A stretch of 51,048 nt of DNA from Kurthia zopfii. Lineage in GTDB: Bacteria > Bacillota > Bacilli > Bacillales_A > Planococcaceae. The translations under genes were made by a program, and so were the position numbers. Below are positions 43,530 to 51,048 of the stretch, piece by piece (positions within the stretch are counted from its first letter, which is position 1; each line of letters opens with the position of its first letter). Under the pieces are notes generated by a model. The model had not been told where the DNA came from. It was given only the letters and a program-made list of their open reading frames with translations, and made no database searches. The stretch lies in contig NZ_QFVS01000021.1 of assembly GCF_003143955.1 (NCBI RefSeq), positions 1 through 51,048 of the forward strand. The letters run 5' to 3'.

Positions 43530-44003
43530 ATGATGAATTCAAACAGAGATAAAATCGTTCAAGAATTTTGCAATTTAATCTGTAAGGTGAGTAAATATTT
43601 GAATTGTACTTCAGTGCAGCTAGCTGACCCAGTTTTTCATAATAATTGGTCTCCGAAACAACTACTTGTTTATCTGACGAGTAGGGATCGTTTCGTTCTG
43701 AAAAAAAGAATACCGCATATGATGAAGGGAATGGGTTTTCCAGAATGCTCCGATTTTGAAAGATTTCATCAGTCCGTGTCGAACGCGCTTGGAAATCAGT
43801 TCATAGAAGAACTCTTTAGAGATTTTATTTTGATTCGAAAAATGCTCATCCGCCAAATTCAGCATATTCCAGAATTTGAATGGTCGAGGAAATTAAGCTT
43901 CGAGTCTTTCGAATTTACATTCCAAGAATATTTTGAGCATATGCTTAAACAAGAGCAACCATATTTCATAGCAATCGACGAGATTTTATTCGAGAAAAAT
44001 TAA
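43530..44003 (+). CDS. Unknown protein, possibly DinB-superfamily
   Basis: The protein of about 157 residues is soluble and helical. The segment WSPKQLLVYLTSRDRFVLKK and the end HMLKQEQPYFIAIDEIL resemble DfsB/ClbS-like members of the DinB helical-bundle superfamily, but I cannot place it firmly. The start at 43530 (or 43533) has AAGGGG six to nine bases upstream. An extended -10 with sequence TGGTATAAT at 43454-43462 is a likely promoter. It ends at a strong shared terminator. Confidence 0.6.
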   Translation: MMNSNRDKIVQEFCNLICKVSKYLNCTSVQLADPVFHNNWSPKQLLVYLTSRDRFVLKKRIPHMMKGMGFPECSDFERFHQSVSNALGNQFIEELFRDFILIRKMLIRQIQHIPEFEWSRKLSFESFEFTFQEYFEHMLKQEQPYFIAIDEILFEKN

Positions 44004-44043
44004 AAAATGAGAGAGCGCAAATTTTGCGTTCTCTCATTTTTAT
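44003..44043. terminator. Bidirectional terminator
   Basis: ATGAGAGA pairs with TCTCTCAT outside an inner CGCA/TGCG helix, with A- and T-runs at the ends, between converging genes. Confidence 0.9.
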
Positions 44044-45267
44044 TTATAGTTTAGGATCATTACCTGTTACAAATTTGTTTTGCGCAGCGATTAAACTGGC
44101 TGCGATACAGATGACTGTGACGAATAGATACATAATATTCGCTACGTCGAAACTGTTGTATTTATCATAAATATAGCCGTACAAGACAGGTCCAATAGCA
44201 GCGATTAAATAGCCTAATGACTGTGCGAAACCGGATAAATCAGCGGCTTCGAAAGCATCTCTAGAACGAAGTGAGAAGAACATCATACACATACTAAATG
44301 ATGAACCACCAGCGATTCCTAATAGAACCATCCATAAAATTGATAAGTCAGTCCAACCCATGATTAGACCAGTGAAACCAAGTAAGTAGAAGACAGAGAA
44401 GATTAATACAATCGGTCTTTGATCTTTTAACTTACCTGCAACAATCGGTGTAATGAAAGTGGCTGGTAATTGCGCTAATTGCATTGTAGAGAACATTAGC
44501 CCTGCAACACTTGCGCTCATACCTTGTGCTTTAAACATCTCTGGAACCCATGCCGCTGTTGTATAGAACAACATTGATTGAAGCCCCATTGCAAGCATTA
44601 CTGCCCAAGCAAGTGGATACTTCCACATCGGTTTTTTCTTCGGAATATTTACGGAAGTTTTTATTTTTTCTGGAGCGGGTTGTTTGGTTTGAGGAATCCA
44701 AATAAGAACAGCAATAAATGCTAGAATCATCCAAAGACCTAATGATCCCTGCCAACCTGCAAATGTTGAAACGGGGTAACTGATCCCCGCAGCAATACTA
44801 GCAGAAGCGTTCATAGCAACTGTGTAGCAAGCTGTGATTAAACCCACTTGAAGCGGGAATTTTAGTTTGATTAAACTTGGTAGTAGTACGTTACCAAAAG
44901 CGATTCCGACCCCGATTAAAGTAGTACCTAGGAATAGCATGGAAACTGAACCTGTTGAGCGGATTAAAATCCCGACTGTTAAAATAATCGTAGCCATCAT
45001 TAATGCTTTCTCAACGGTGTATTTACGTGATATTTTCGGAACGATTGGTGATACGACTGCGAAAGCTAAAAGGGGAATAGTTGTAATAAATCCTGCTAGT
45101 ACATTTGAAATATGTAAACTTTCTTTAATTTCTTGAATGACTGGTCCTACAGCTGTAAGGGGTGATCGCAATGTTAAAGCGATAAATATGATCCCAATAG
45201 CAAGTAACCAAGATGTGGCAGTCCATTTCTCTTTCTTCGAGACGACTGTATTGGACGCTTCGTTCAT
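44044..45267 (-). CDS. MFS transporter, CynX/NimT family
   Basis: The 407-residue protein has twelve membrane helices and the CynX/NimT (YeaN-like) pattern, including ALTLRSPLTAVGPVI in helix 1 and the conserved FGNVLLPSLIKLKFP segment at about 124-138. Family members carry cyanate, nitroimidazoles or other small anions and drugs. The substrate is unknown. The ATG at 45267 has TAGGAGGAA upstream. It is monocistronic and shares an intergenic region with the lysine riboswitch unit. Confidence 0.87.
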   Translation of the reverse strand: MNEASNTVVSKKEKWTATSWLLAIGIIFIALTLRSPLTAVGPVIQEIKESLHISNVLAGFITTIPLLAFAVVSPIVPKISRKYTVEKALMMATIILTVGILIRSTGSVSMLFLGTTLIGVGIAFGNVLLPSLIKLKFPLQVGLITACYTVAMNASASIAAGISYPVSTFAGWQGSLGLWMILAFIAVLIWIPQTKQPAPEKIKTSVNIPKKKPMWKYPLAWAVMLAMGLQSMLFYTTAAWVPEMFKAQGMSASVAGLMFSTMQLAQLPATFITPIVAGKLKDQRPIVLIFSVFYLLGFTGLIMGWTDLSILWMVLLGIAGGSSFSMCMMFFSLRSRDAFEAADLSGFAQSLGYLIAAIGPVLYGYIYDKYNSFDVANIMYLFVTVICIAASLIAAQNKFVTGNDPKL

Positions 45268-45446
45268 GTGTTTCCTCCTATTAATAACAAATTATTTATT
45301 TAGCGTAACATTGTCTAAGCAATCGTTCAAATTTTCTATTGTAATAAAGTGATTAAATTGAAATATTATCAGCGCAATTTACGTCTTGAAAAAAGGTCGG
45401 ACTTGTATTAGAATGAGTACTATACTAATAAATAAATATTGCAATG

Positions 45447-45640
45447 CCTCATCCAGTCGATGAGGTAGAGGTCGCGAAAAATAATAGTAGTGTTTGAGAG
45501 ATGTAAAAGCATCGATGATCAAATATGAAAGGATTTTTTGCCGAAGTGTGGTCGGTCTTTTAGCCGATTATGCTGGGGCTGTCGCTTAATAAGTGCAGAA
45601 CTGTCACATCTGAGAAGGTGTGTTGAGCTATCTTTTTCAA
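45447..45640 (+). promoter_or_regulatory. Lysine riboswitch (L-box)
   Basis: The leader contains the L-box signatures: TAGAGGTCGCGA at 45466-45477, GCCGAAG near 45540, GCTGGGGCTGTCGCT near 45570-45585, CTGTCAC at 45601-45607, GAGAAGG and the closing CTATC at 45628-45632. The helix P1 forms between GGTAG at 45464-45468 and that CTATC. An additional hairpin CCTCATC/GATGAGG at 45447-45465 precedes and slightly overlaps P1. A terminator follows, so lysine probably stops transcription of the permease gene. Confidence 0.88.
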
Positions 45641-45667
45641 GGTTGATGAGTAATTGTTTAACAAACA

Positions 45668-45700
45668 ACCATCCAAGATTGCTTGCGATGGTGTTTTTTT
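45668..45700 (+). terminator. Riboswitch-controlled terminator upstream of lysP
   Basis: ACCATCCAAG pairs with CTTG-GATGGT with one bulged base, followed by seven T. An alternative pairing of GGTTG at 45641-45645 with CAACC at 45666-45670 would disrupt it and is the likely antiterminator. Confidence 0.85.
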
Positions 45701-45775
45701 ATTTCCCCGGAAATAATTTGAAATTAAACACCTCAACCAACATATTCCCTGCAATAGAAGGAAAGAGGAGAAATA

Positions 45776-47242
45776 ATGAGTCGCGAGAAAGTCGGTCAAG
45801 ATACAGAACTTGGCTTAAATAGAGGATTAAAAAGCCGTCATTTAACGATGATTTCCCTAGGCGGAACAATCGGTACAGGTCTACTATTAGCAAGTGGTAA
45901 CTCCATTGCTGAAGCAGGACCAGGTGGCGCACTACTAGCATATGGCTTAATTGGGATTATGGTTTTCTTCCTAATGACAAGTCTTGGTGAAATGGCTGCT
46001 TATATGCCAGTCGCCGGTTCTTTTAGTACATACGCTACTAAATTTATCGATCCAGCATTAGGTTTTGCACTAGGGTGGAACTATTGGTACAACTGGGCAA
46101 TTACGATTGCAGCTGAAATTGCAGCAGTATCAATTGTCATGAAATACTGGTTCCCAGACACAGCATCATGGATCTGGAGTGTCGCATTTTTAGCGATTAT
46201 CTTCTTATTAAATTATGTATCGGTTAAAACTTTCGGTGAAAGTGAATATTGGTTTGCTTTCATTAAAGTCGCTACAATTATTATTTTCCTCGGTGTCAGT
46301 GTACTTATGATTTTCGGGATTTTAGGTGGCAAAGCACCAGTAGGATTCACGAATTTCTTCGTAGGAGATGGCCCATTCCATGGTGGATTCTTCGCAACGC
46401 TAGGTATTTTCCTAGCAGCAGGATTCTCATTCCAAGGGACGGAACTATTAGGTGTTGCAGCTGGTGAAACAAAAGATCCAGGCAAATCGATTCCTAAAGC
46501 CATTAAACAAGTTTTCTGGAGAATTCTTTTATTTTATATTTTAGCTATTTTAGCAATTGGTTTATTAATTCCTTACACGGATGCTCGTCTGATCAATGAT
46601 GGTGAGACAGTCACAACTAGTCCATTTACACTTGTTTTTGAAAATGCTGGGATCGCATTCGCAGCTTCAATTATGAATGCCGTTGTATTAACAGCCATTC
46701 TTTCAGCTGGTAACTCAGGTCTATACGCTTCATCTCGTATGCTTTGGGATTTAGCAATGGAAGGAAAAGCACCGAAAATCTTCAAAAAATTAAACAAACA
46801 AGGTGTTCCATTTGTCGCTTTAATCACTACTGTAATTGTCGCGAGTCTATCATTCCTAACTTCTGTATTCGGAGAACAGGTGTATATCTGGTTATTGAGT
46901 GCGTCTGGTATGTGCGGCTTCATCGCATGGCTCGGAATAGCAGCAAGTCATTATCGATTCCGAAAAGCTATGGCAGCGCAAGGTAAGAATTTAGATGAGG
47001 TACTACCATATAAATCAAGATTCTTCCCATTCGGTCCAATTTTCGCCTTTCTATTATGTGCTTTCATTGTCGTTGGACAAAGCTATTTTGCATTCCAAGG
47101 CGGGGAAATAGACTGGTATGAACTGACAATTTCTTATATCGGTTTACCAATTTTCTTCGTGCTATGGTTTGGCTATAAAATTAAACATAAAACAAAAGTC
47201 GTAAAATTAACTGAAGCAGATGTAGAACCAACTAAATACTAA
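45776..47242 (+). CDS. lysP: Lysine-specific amino acid permease (LysP type)
   Basis: The 488-residue protein has twelve membrane helices and belongs to the amino acid transporter branch of the APC superfamily. It begins with LNRGLKSRHLTMISLGGTIG and GTGLLLASGNSIAEAGPGGA, as in LysP and related permeases. It takes up lysine by proton symport. The lysine specificity is supported by the lysine riboswitch in its leader, which would lower its expression when lysine is plentiful. An AGAGGAG site precedes the ATG. A strong terminator follows. Confidence 0.92.
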   Translation: MSREKVGQDTELGLNRGLKSRHLTMISLGGTIGTGLLLASGNSIAEAGPGGALLAYGLIGIMVFFLMTSLGEMAAYMPVAGSFSTYATKFIDPALGFALGWNYWYNWAITIAAEIAAVSIVMKYWFPDTASWIWSVAFLAIIFLLNYVSVKTFGESEYWFAFIKVATIIIFLGVSVLMIFGILGGKAPVGFTNFFVGDGPFHGGFFATLGIFLAAGFSFQGTELLGVAAGETKDPGKSIPKAIKQVFWRILLFYILAILAIGLLIPYTDARLINDGETVTTSPFTLVFENAGIAFAASIMNAVVLTAILSAGNSGLYASSRMLWDLAMEGKAPKIFKKLNKQGVPFVALITTVIVASLSFLTSVFGEQVYIWLLSASGMCGFIAWLGIAASHYRFRKAMAAQGKNLDEVLPYKSRFFPFGPIFAFLLCAFIVVGQSYFAFQGGEIDWYELTISYIGLPIFFVLWFGYKIKHKTKVVKLTEADVEPTKY

Positions 47243-47249
47243 TCGAATG

Positions 47250-47286
47250 AACCAATGATTTTTTCAGAAATCATTGGTTTTTTTTA
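47250..47286 (+). terminator. Terminator of the lysine permease gene
   Basis: AACCAATGATTT pairs with AAATCATTGGTT around a short loop, with a long T-run after it. Confidence 0.93.
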
Positions 47287-47730
47287 TTGGTTTTATTAAA
47301 TGTGAAATTTTTTACCCAATTTATGTCTTAAAATTTTAGAAGTAGTCCATACTTTCCGCTCGGAGTCCTTATTAACTTTTCAGATAAGGATCCTATTCAT
47401 TTGTTTCTTTGATAAAGCACTTATGAGTAAAGAGAAATACTGATTGAATTATAAATAGTAACAAAAAAGAATTTCATGAAATAGAGTGGGACATTTTCAA
47501 TTATTTCCGAATACAAGAATAGATGATTTTTAAGAATTATAATGTTTTCTTGTGAAAAAACATAAATGGAAGAAAGATGTCGAAAAATGTTTTTTTTTAT
47601 CAAAAAAGTAGTGAATTACGAACGAAAATGGAATATAATTAATTAATGTTAGTGATAAGGGGATATTTAACTCATTTGCACTGAAATATGCTGAATTCAT
47701 GTCAGAATATTTTTAATTTAAGCATAGTGG
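47287..47730. other. Gene-free AT-rich stretch
   Basis: This stretch between the lysine permease and the xpt promoter holds no credible gene. One 7-bp hairpin, TCCTTAT at 47366-47372 with ATAAGGA at 47384-47390, is the only structure seen. A minus-strand frame of 60 codons within it lacks a ribosome binding site. Confidence 0.45.
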
Positions 47731-47758
47731 TTGTATTAATTATTTCCCGTGATATAAT
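47731..47758 (+). promoter_or_regulatory. Promoter of the xpt-pbuX operon
   Basis: TTGTAT at 47731-47736 and TATAAT at 47753-47758 are separated by 16 bases, and TG before the -10 gives an extended -10 element. It sits 34 bases before the purine aptamer. Confidence 0.7.
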
Positions 47759-47789
47759 TTGTACATTCTTTATAAAAAATAAATAAGCA

Positions 47790-47870
47790 TTCACTCATAT
47801 AATAGTGGGAATAAGGCCCACAAGTATCTACCAATTTGCCGTAAACGAATTGACTATGGGAAGCATACCT
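47790..47870 (+). promoter_or_regulatory. Guanine riboswitch aptamer
   Basis: The segment has the purine-aptamer core ACTCATATAAT, P2 as GTGGG/CCCAC, the TATCTACC junction, the CCGTAAAC loop and the closing GACTATGGG. The base before TATGGG that sets ligand choice is C (GAC), which indicates guanine or xanthine-type purines rather than adenine. It regulates xpt and pbuX downstream. Confidence 0.92.
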
Positions 47871-47905
47871 ATACTATTTTTTAAAATAGTTCATTTAGAC
47901 ATATC

Positions 47906-47966
47906 AACCTAAGGGTAATTGCTCCACTCGTAGCCGAACTGGAAGTAATTATTACTTAGGTTTTTT
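47906..47966 (+). terminator. Riboswitch-controlled terminator upstream of xpt
   Basis: AACCTAAG at 47906-47913 pairs with CTTAGGTT at 47955-47962, with further GTAAT/ATTAC pairing inside, followed by a T-run. Confidence 0.85.
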
Positions 47967-47979
47967 ATATTCTTTTTGA

Positions 47980-48588
<609 letters not shown>

Positions 48589-48603
48589 GAGGCAACTTTT
48601 CAG

Positions 48604-49947
48604 ATGAACAACCTTAAACTATCGACTCTTGCAATTCAACACTTATTAGCAATGTATGCTGGTGCGATTCTAGTGCCGCTAATCATTGGAGGTGCATTAG
48701 GTCTTTCACCAACAGAATTAACGTATCTAGTATCGATTGACATTTTAATGTGCGGTGTCGCTACTTTACTACAAGTAATGCGCGGTAAAGTATTTGGCAT
48801 TGGTTTACCATTAGTACTAGGGTGTACATTCACAGCAGTGACACCTATTATCAGTATTGGTAAGGAATATGGTTTAGGTTCAATTTATGGTGCTGTCATC
48901 GCATCAGGATCGATCGTTGTATTAATTGGTGGAGCATTCGGTTTACTCGTTAAATTTTTCCCACCAATCGTAACGGGTTCAGTCGTAACAATTATCGGTA
49001 TCACATTAATTCCTGTAGCATTCAATAATGCTGCTGGTGGAGATTCAACTGCTGCAAACTACGGTTCAATGGAAAATGTCATGTTAGCCTTTTTAACATT
49101 AGCAATCATCATTCTATTCTACCGATTCTCAACTGGTTTCATGCGTTCAATCGCCATTCTAATCGGTTTAGTTGCCGGTTCAGTCATCGCAGGATTTATG
49201 GGCTTCGTGAGTTTTGATAACGTACGAAATGCAGAACTAGTTCATATGGTTAAACCATTTTACTTTGCTACTCCTGAATTTCATTTAGTACCAATCATTA
49301 CAATGACAATTGTCGCAATCGTTTCTTTAGTTGAATCAACAGGTTCTTATTTTGCCCTTGGTGAAATGACAAAAACACCTGTAAATAGTAAAAATTTAGC
49401 TCGCGGTTATCGTTCAGAAGGACTTGCTTCAATTATCGGTGGTATTTTCAATGCCTTCCCATATACAGCATTTTCTCAAAACGTAGGTTTAATGCAATTA
49501 ACTGGCGTGAAAAATCGTTCAGTAATCGGTATTATGGCCATCATGCTAATCGCTTTAGGATTCTTACCAAAAGTAGCCGCTTTAACAACTGTAATTCCAA
49601 CACCTGTATTAGGTGGAGCTATGATCGCCATGTTCGGTATGGTCATCTCACAAGGGATTAAAATGTTAGGCCGCGCAGTAGTAGAATCTGAAGGGAATGC
49701 GATGATTATTGCGTGTTCAGTAGGTATGGGATTAGGCGTAACAGTTCAGCCGGAAATCTTCTCTTTCTTACCGAATGCAGTAAAAATTCTTACAAGCAAT
49801 GGTATCGTAGCAGGATCACTAACAGCGATTTTATTAAATATTATTTTCAACATGATTCCTTGGAAAAAGGAAGAGCCAGTAGTTGCTACTGAAACAATTG
49901 TTGAATCAAAAGAAGAGAAAGTTTCAACATCTGAAAAACATGCTTAA
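48604..49947 (+). CDS. pbuX: Xanthine permease (NCS2 family)
   Basis: The 447-residue protein has the NCS2 nucleobase permease pattern, with about 14 membrane segments. It contains VESTGSYFALGEMTKTP near residues 239-255, the glutamate-bearing substrate helix of the family, and the following FPYTAFSQNVGLMQLTGVKN. It imports xanthine for the adjacent phosphoribosyltransferase. Sixteen bases separate it from xpt, with a TAGGAGG site. It ends in a charged tail and a strong terminator. Confidence 0.95.
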   Translation: MNNLKLSTLAIQHLLAMYAGAILVPLIIGGALGLSPTELTYLVSIDILMCGVATLLQVMRGKVFGIGLPLVLGCTFTAVTPIISIGKEYGLGSIYGAVIASGSIVVLIGGAFGLLVKFFPPIVTGSVVTIIGITLIPVAFNNAAGGDSTAANYGSMENVMLAFLTLAIIILFYRFSTGFMRSIAILIGLVAGSVIAGFMGFVSFDNVRNAELVHMVKPFYFATPEFHLVPIITMTIVAIVSLVESTGSYFALGEMTKTPVNSKNLARGYRSEGLASIIGGIFNAFPYTAFSQNVGLMQLTGVKNRSVIGIMAIMLIALGFLPKVAALTTVIPTPVLGGAMIAMFGMVISQGIKMLGRAVVESEGNAMIIACSVGMGLGVTVQPEIFSFLPNAVKILTSNGIVAGSLTAILLNIIFNMIPWKKEEPVVATETIVESKEEKVSTSEKHA

Positions 49948-49960
49948 TCATAAAGAAGAT

Positions 49961-49998
49961 CGTCCTAGAGTGCGAATTCGCATTTTAGGACGTTTTTT
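49961..49998 (+). terminator. Terminator of the xpt-pbuX operon
   Basis: CGTCCTA pairs with TAGGACG around an inner TGCG/CGCA helix, followed by seven T. Confidence 0.93.
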
Positions 49999-50061
49999 TA
50001 TAAAATAGTAATATGTATGGAATTTTCAAAATTCATTGAATTTTAATTTGGGGTGATTCAT

Positions 50062-50916
50062 TTGGAATTAGGGAGTATATTAAAGGAAATTCGTATTAAC
50101 AGAGGGTATAGCCAATTAGGTGTAGCACATAAAATCATTTCGCAAGGCGTATACTCTAAAGTGGAAGCAGGTACGCGTGATTTAGATGCCGTTTCATTTT
50201 TACAAATTGCGAATCGAATGAACGTCACGCCGGATGAAATCGAATTTATTAGTAATAATTATGACTACAATCACAAGCAAAGAATCGTGAATGATTTTTT
50301 CAAATTAAGCTATAATCAACCAGACCTTTTAACGGCGATTAAAGATCGTGCGATGGACTACTTAAAAGTGGAAGATGATCTTGAATTGAGAGAAATTCAT
50401 ATGCTATGTGAGGCGCTTTTAATCGTATCTGATTCAGAAGATTACACAAAGGCAGTCGATTTGATTGAACCAATTTGGAAGCGAGTAATCACTTATGATC
50501 AGTGGTATTTATACGATATTCGATTAATTAATATGATTTTATTTATGTATCCTATCGAAACAACAATCGCGATTTCTGAGCGCGTTTTGAAAAGATTAGT
50601 CGACTATTCAAAGTACGATAAAGTAGAAAGTATGAAGGATATTTATAGTATCAATCTATCTTTATTGTATATTCGTTCTGAGCGTTATGCGGATGCATTA
50701 TATTTAGTTGAAGAGCGATTAACAGATCGTCATCATATGAATTACACGATGCTTTCATTGTTTTTATCACGCCGAGCATTATGCAAAAATATATTACACT
50801 TAGGTGATTATGAAGAGGATCAAGCGAGTGTACGCCATGTGTTACAAGCGTATGGTGCAATTGATTTACTTAGTCGTATTGAAGAGGAATTTGAAAAATA
50901 CGCGATCATAGAATGA
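50062..50916 (+). CDS. Rgg/MutR-like helix-turn-helix regulator
   Basis: The protein of about 284 residues has an N-terminal XRE-type helix-turn-helix (about 2-60, with GYSQLGVAHKIISQGVYSKV). A helical C-terminal domain of about 220 residues follows the plan of Rgg/MutR and RNPP peptide-sensing regulators, including the EAGTRDLDAVSFLQIANRM turn. The TTG at 50062 follows GGGGTG by six bases. The GTG at 50053 overlaps that site. Many such regulators respond to a small peptide, but none is seen in the 130 bases after it. Targets are unknown. Confidence 0.8.
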   Translation: MELGSILKEIRINRGYSQLGVAHKIISQGVYSKVEAGTRDLDAVSFLQIANRMNVTPDEIEFISNNYDYNHKQRIVNDFFKLSYNQPDLLTAIKDRAMDYLKVEDDLELREIHMLCEALLIVSDSEDYTKAVDLIEPIWKRVITYDQWYLYDIRLINMILFMYPIETTIAISERVLKRLVDYSKYDKVESMKDIYSINLSLLYIRSERYADALYLVEERLTDRHHMNYTMLSLFLSRRALCKNILHLGDYEEDQASVRHVLQAYGAIDLLSRIEEEFEKYAIIE

Positions 50917-50928
50917 ACGCGTATTTTT
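50894..50928 (+). terminator. Terminator of the Rgg-like gene
   Basis: AAAAATACGCG at 50894-50904 pairs perfectly with CGCGTATTTTT at 50918-50928. The 5' arm is coding and the stop codon lies in the loop. Confidence 0.85.
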
Positions 50929-51048
50929 GATTTAAAATTATGATCATAGAATGAACGCGTATTTTTGATTTAAAATTATGATCATAGAATGAACGCGTAT
51001 TTTTGATTTAAAATTATGATCATAGAATGAACGCGTATTTTTGATTTA
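50904..51048. repeat. 38-bp tandem repeat reaching the window edge
   Basis: Four identical head-to-tail copies of a 38-bp unit begin at 50904, 50942, 50980 and 51018. The last is cut at 31 bp by the end of the sequence. Each unit holds the last codons of the regulator gene, its stop codon and the 3' arm of its terminator. Copies do not vary. It may be a true expansion or an assembly artefact at a contig end. Confidence 0.92.

Noticed and set aside
45440-45700. T-box leader
   Set aside because: No T-box sequence (TGGNACCGCG-like) is present, and the conserved elements match the lysine riboswitch.
47421-47603. Minus-strand open frame of 60 codons in the spacer before xpt
   Set aside because: The translation is a low-complexity string of Ile, Phe and Ser without a ribosome binding site or terminator.
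50904-51048. CRISPR array
   Set aside because: The repeats are direct and contiguous with no spacers, and they contain coding sequence.

Overview
The window is AT-rich Gram-positive DNA and looks like a member of the Bacillales, most likely a Planococcaceae/Caryophanaceae-type genus (Lysinibacillus, Solibacillus or Kurthia-like). This rests on strong AGGAGG-type ribosome binding sites, frequent TTG/GTG starts, U-tract terminators after almost every gene, lysine and guanine riboswitches, a seven-gene Mrp antiporter operon, a standalone bacterial nitric oxide synthase and an LPXTG-type surface protein. The genus is an inference. The left edge cuts a 5S rRNA gene and the right edge runs into a perfect 38-bp tandem repeat, so the window may be a whole draft contig.

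Layout. 1-6.1 kb: 5S rRNA end, an EamA transporter divergent from a Crp/Fnr-type regulator, a GNAT acetyltransferase, a PfkB sugar kinase, a fosmidomycin-resistance-type MFS pump and a KdpD-like universal stress protein. 6.4-13.5 kb: mrpABCDEFG, continuing without a break into an NAD(P)-binding protein and an ankyrin protein. 13.6-17.4 kb: a YtrA-type GntR regulator with an ABC exporter made of two permease/anchored-protein pairs. 17.5-22.1 kb: a FAD monooxygenase, an unknown soluble protein, a structured non-coding stretch, a DUF6509-like protein and a VanZ-RDD membrane protein. 22.3-25.8 kb: an OpuC/OpuB-type compatible-solute importer. 25.8-31 kb: a small membrane protein, an RlmI-like methyltransferase, a YitT protein, an IsdG-like haem oxygenase and a broken thioester-domain LPXTG adhesin. 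31-36.6 kb: a dCACHE-GGDEF protein, small proteins, an XRE regulator and a MacB-type ABC pair. 36.8-40.3 kb: ribA, ribD, a FAD monooxygenase and a HAD phosphatase in one tight operon. 40.4-45.3 kb: catalase divergent from nitric oxide synthase, then a CynX-type MFS pump. 45.4-51 kb: lysine riboswitch with lysP, guanine riboswitch with xpt-pbuX, an Rgg-like regulator and the terminal repeat.

Themes. Several loci serve stress handling: Na+/H+ antiport (Mrp), osmoprotectant uptake (Opu), peroxide and NO defence (KatA, NOS), and drug or peptide export (two MFS pumps, two ABC systems). Most genes are conventional. The points most worth a second look are the riboflavin-type operon that has the first two enzymes but no lumazine or riboflavin synthase and instead carries a flavin monooxygenase and a phosphatase, the structured RNA-like region near 20.2-20.5 kb, the duplicated-module ABC operon, the decaying adhesin and the end-of-window tandem repeat.
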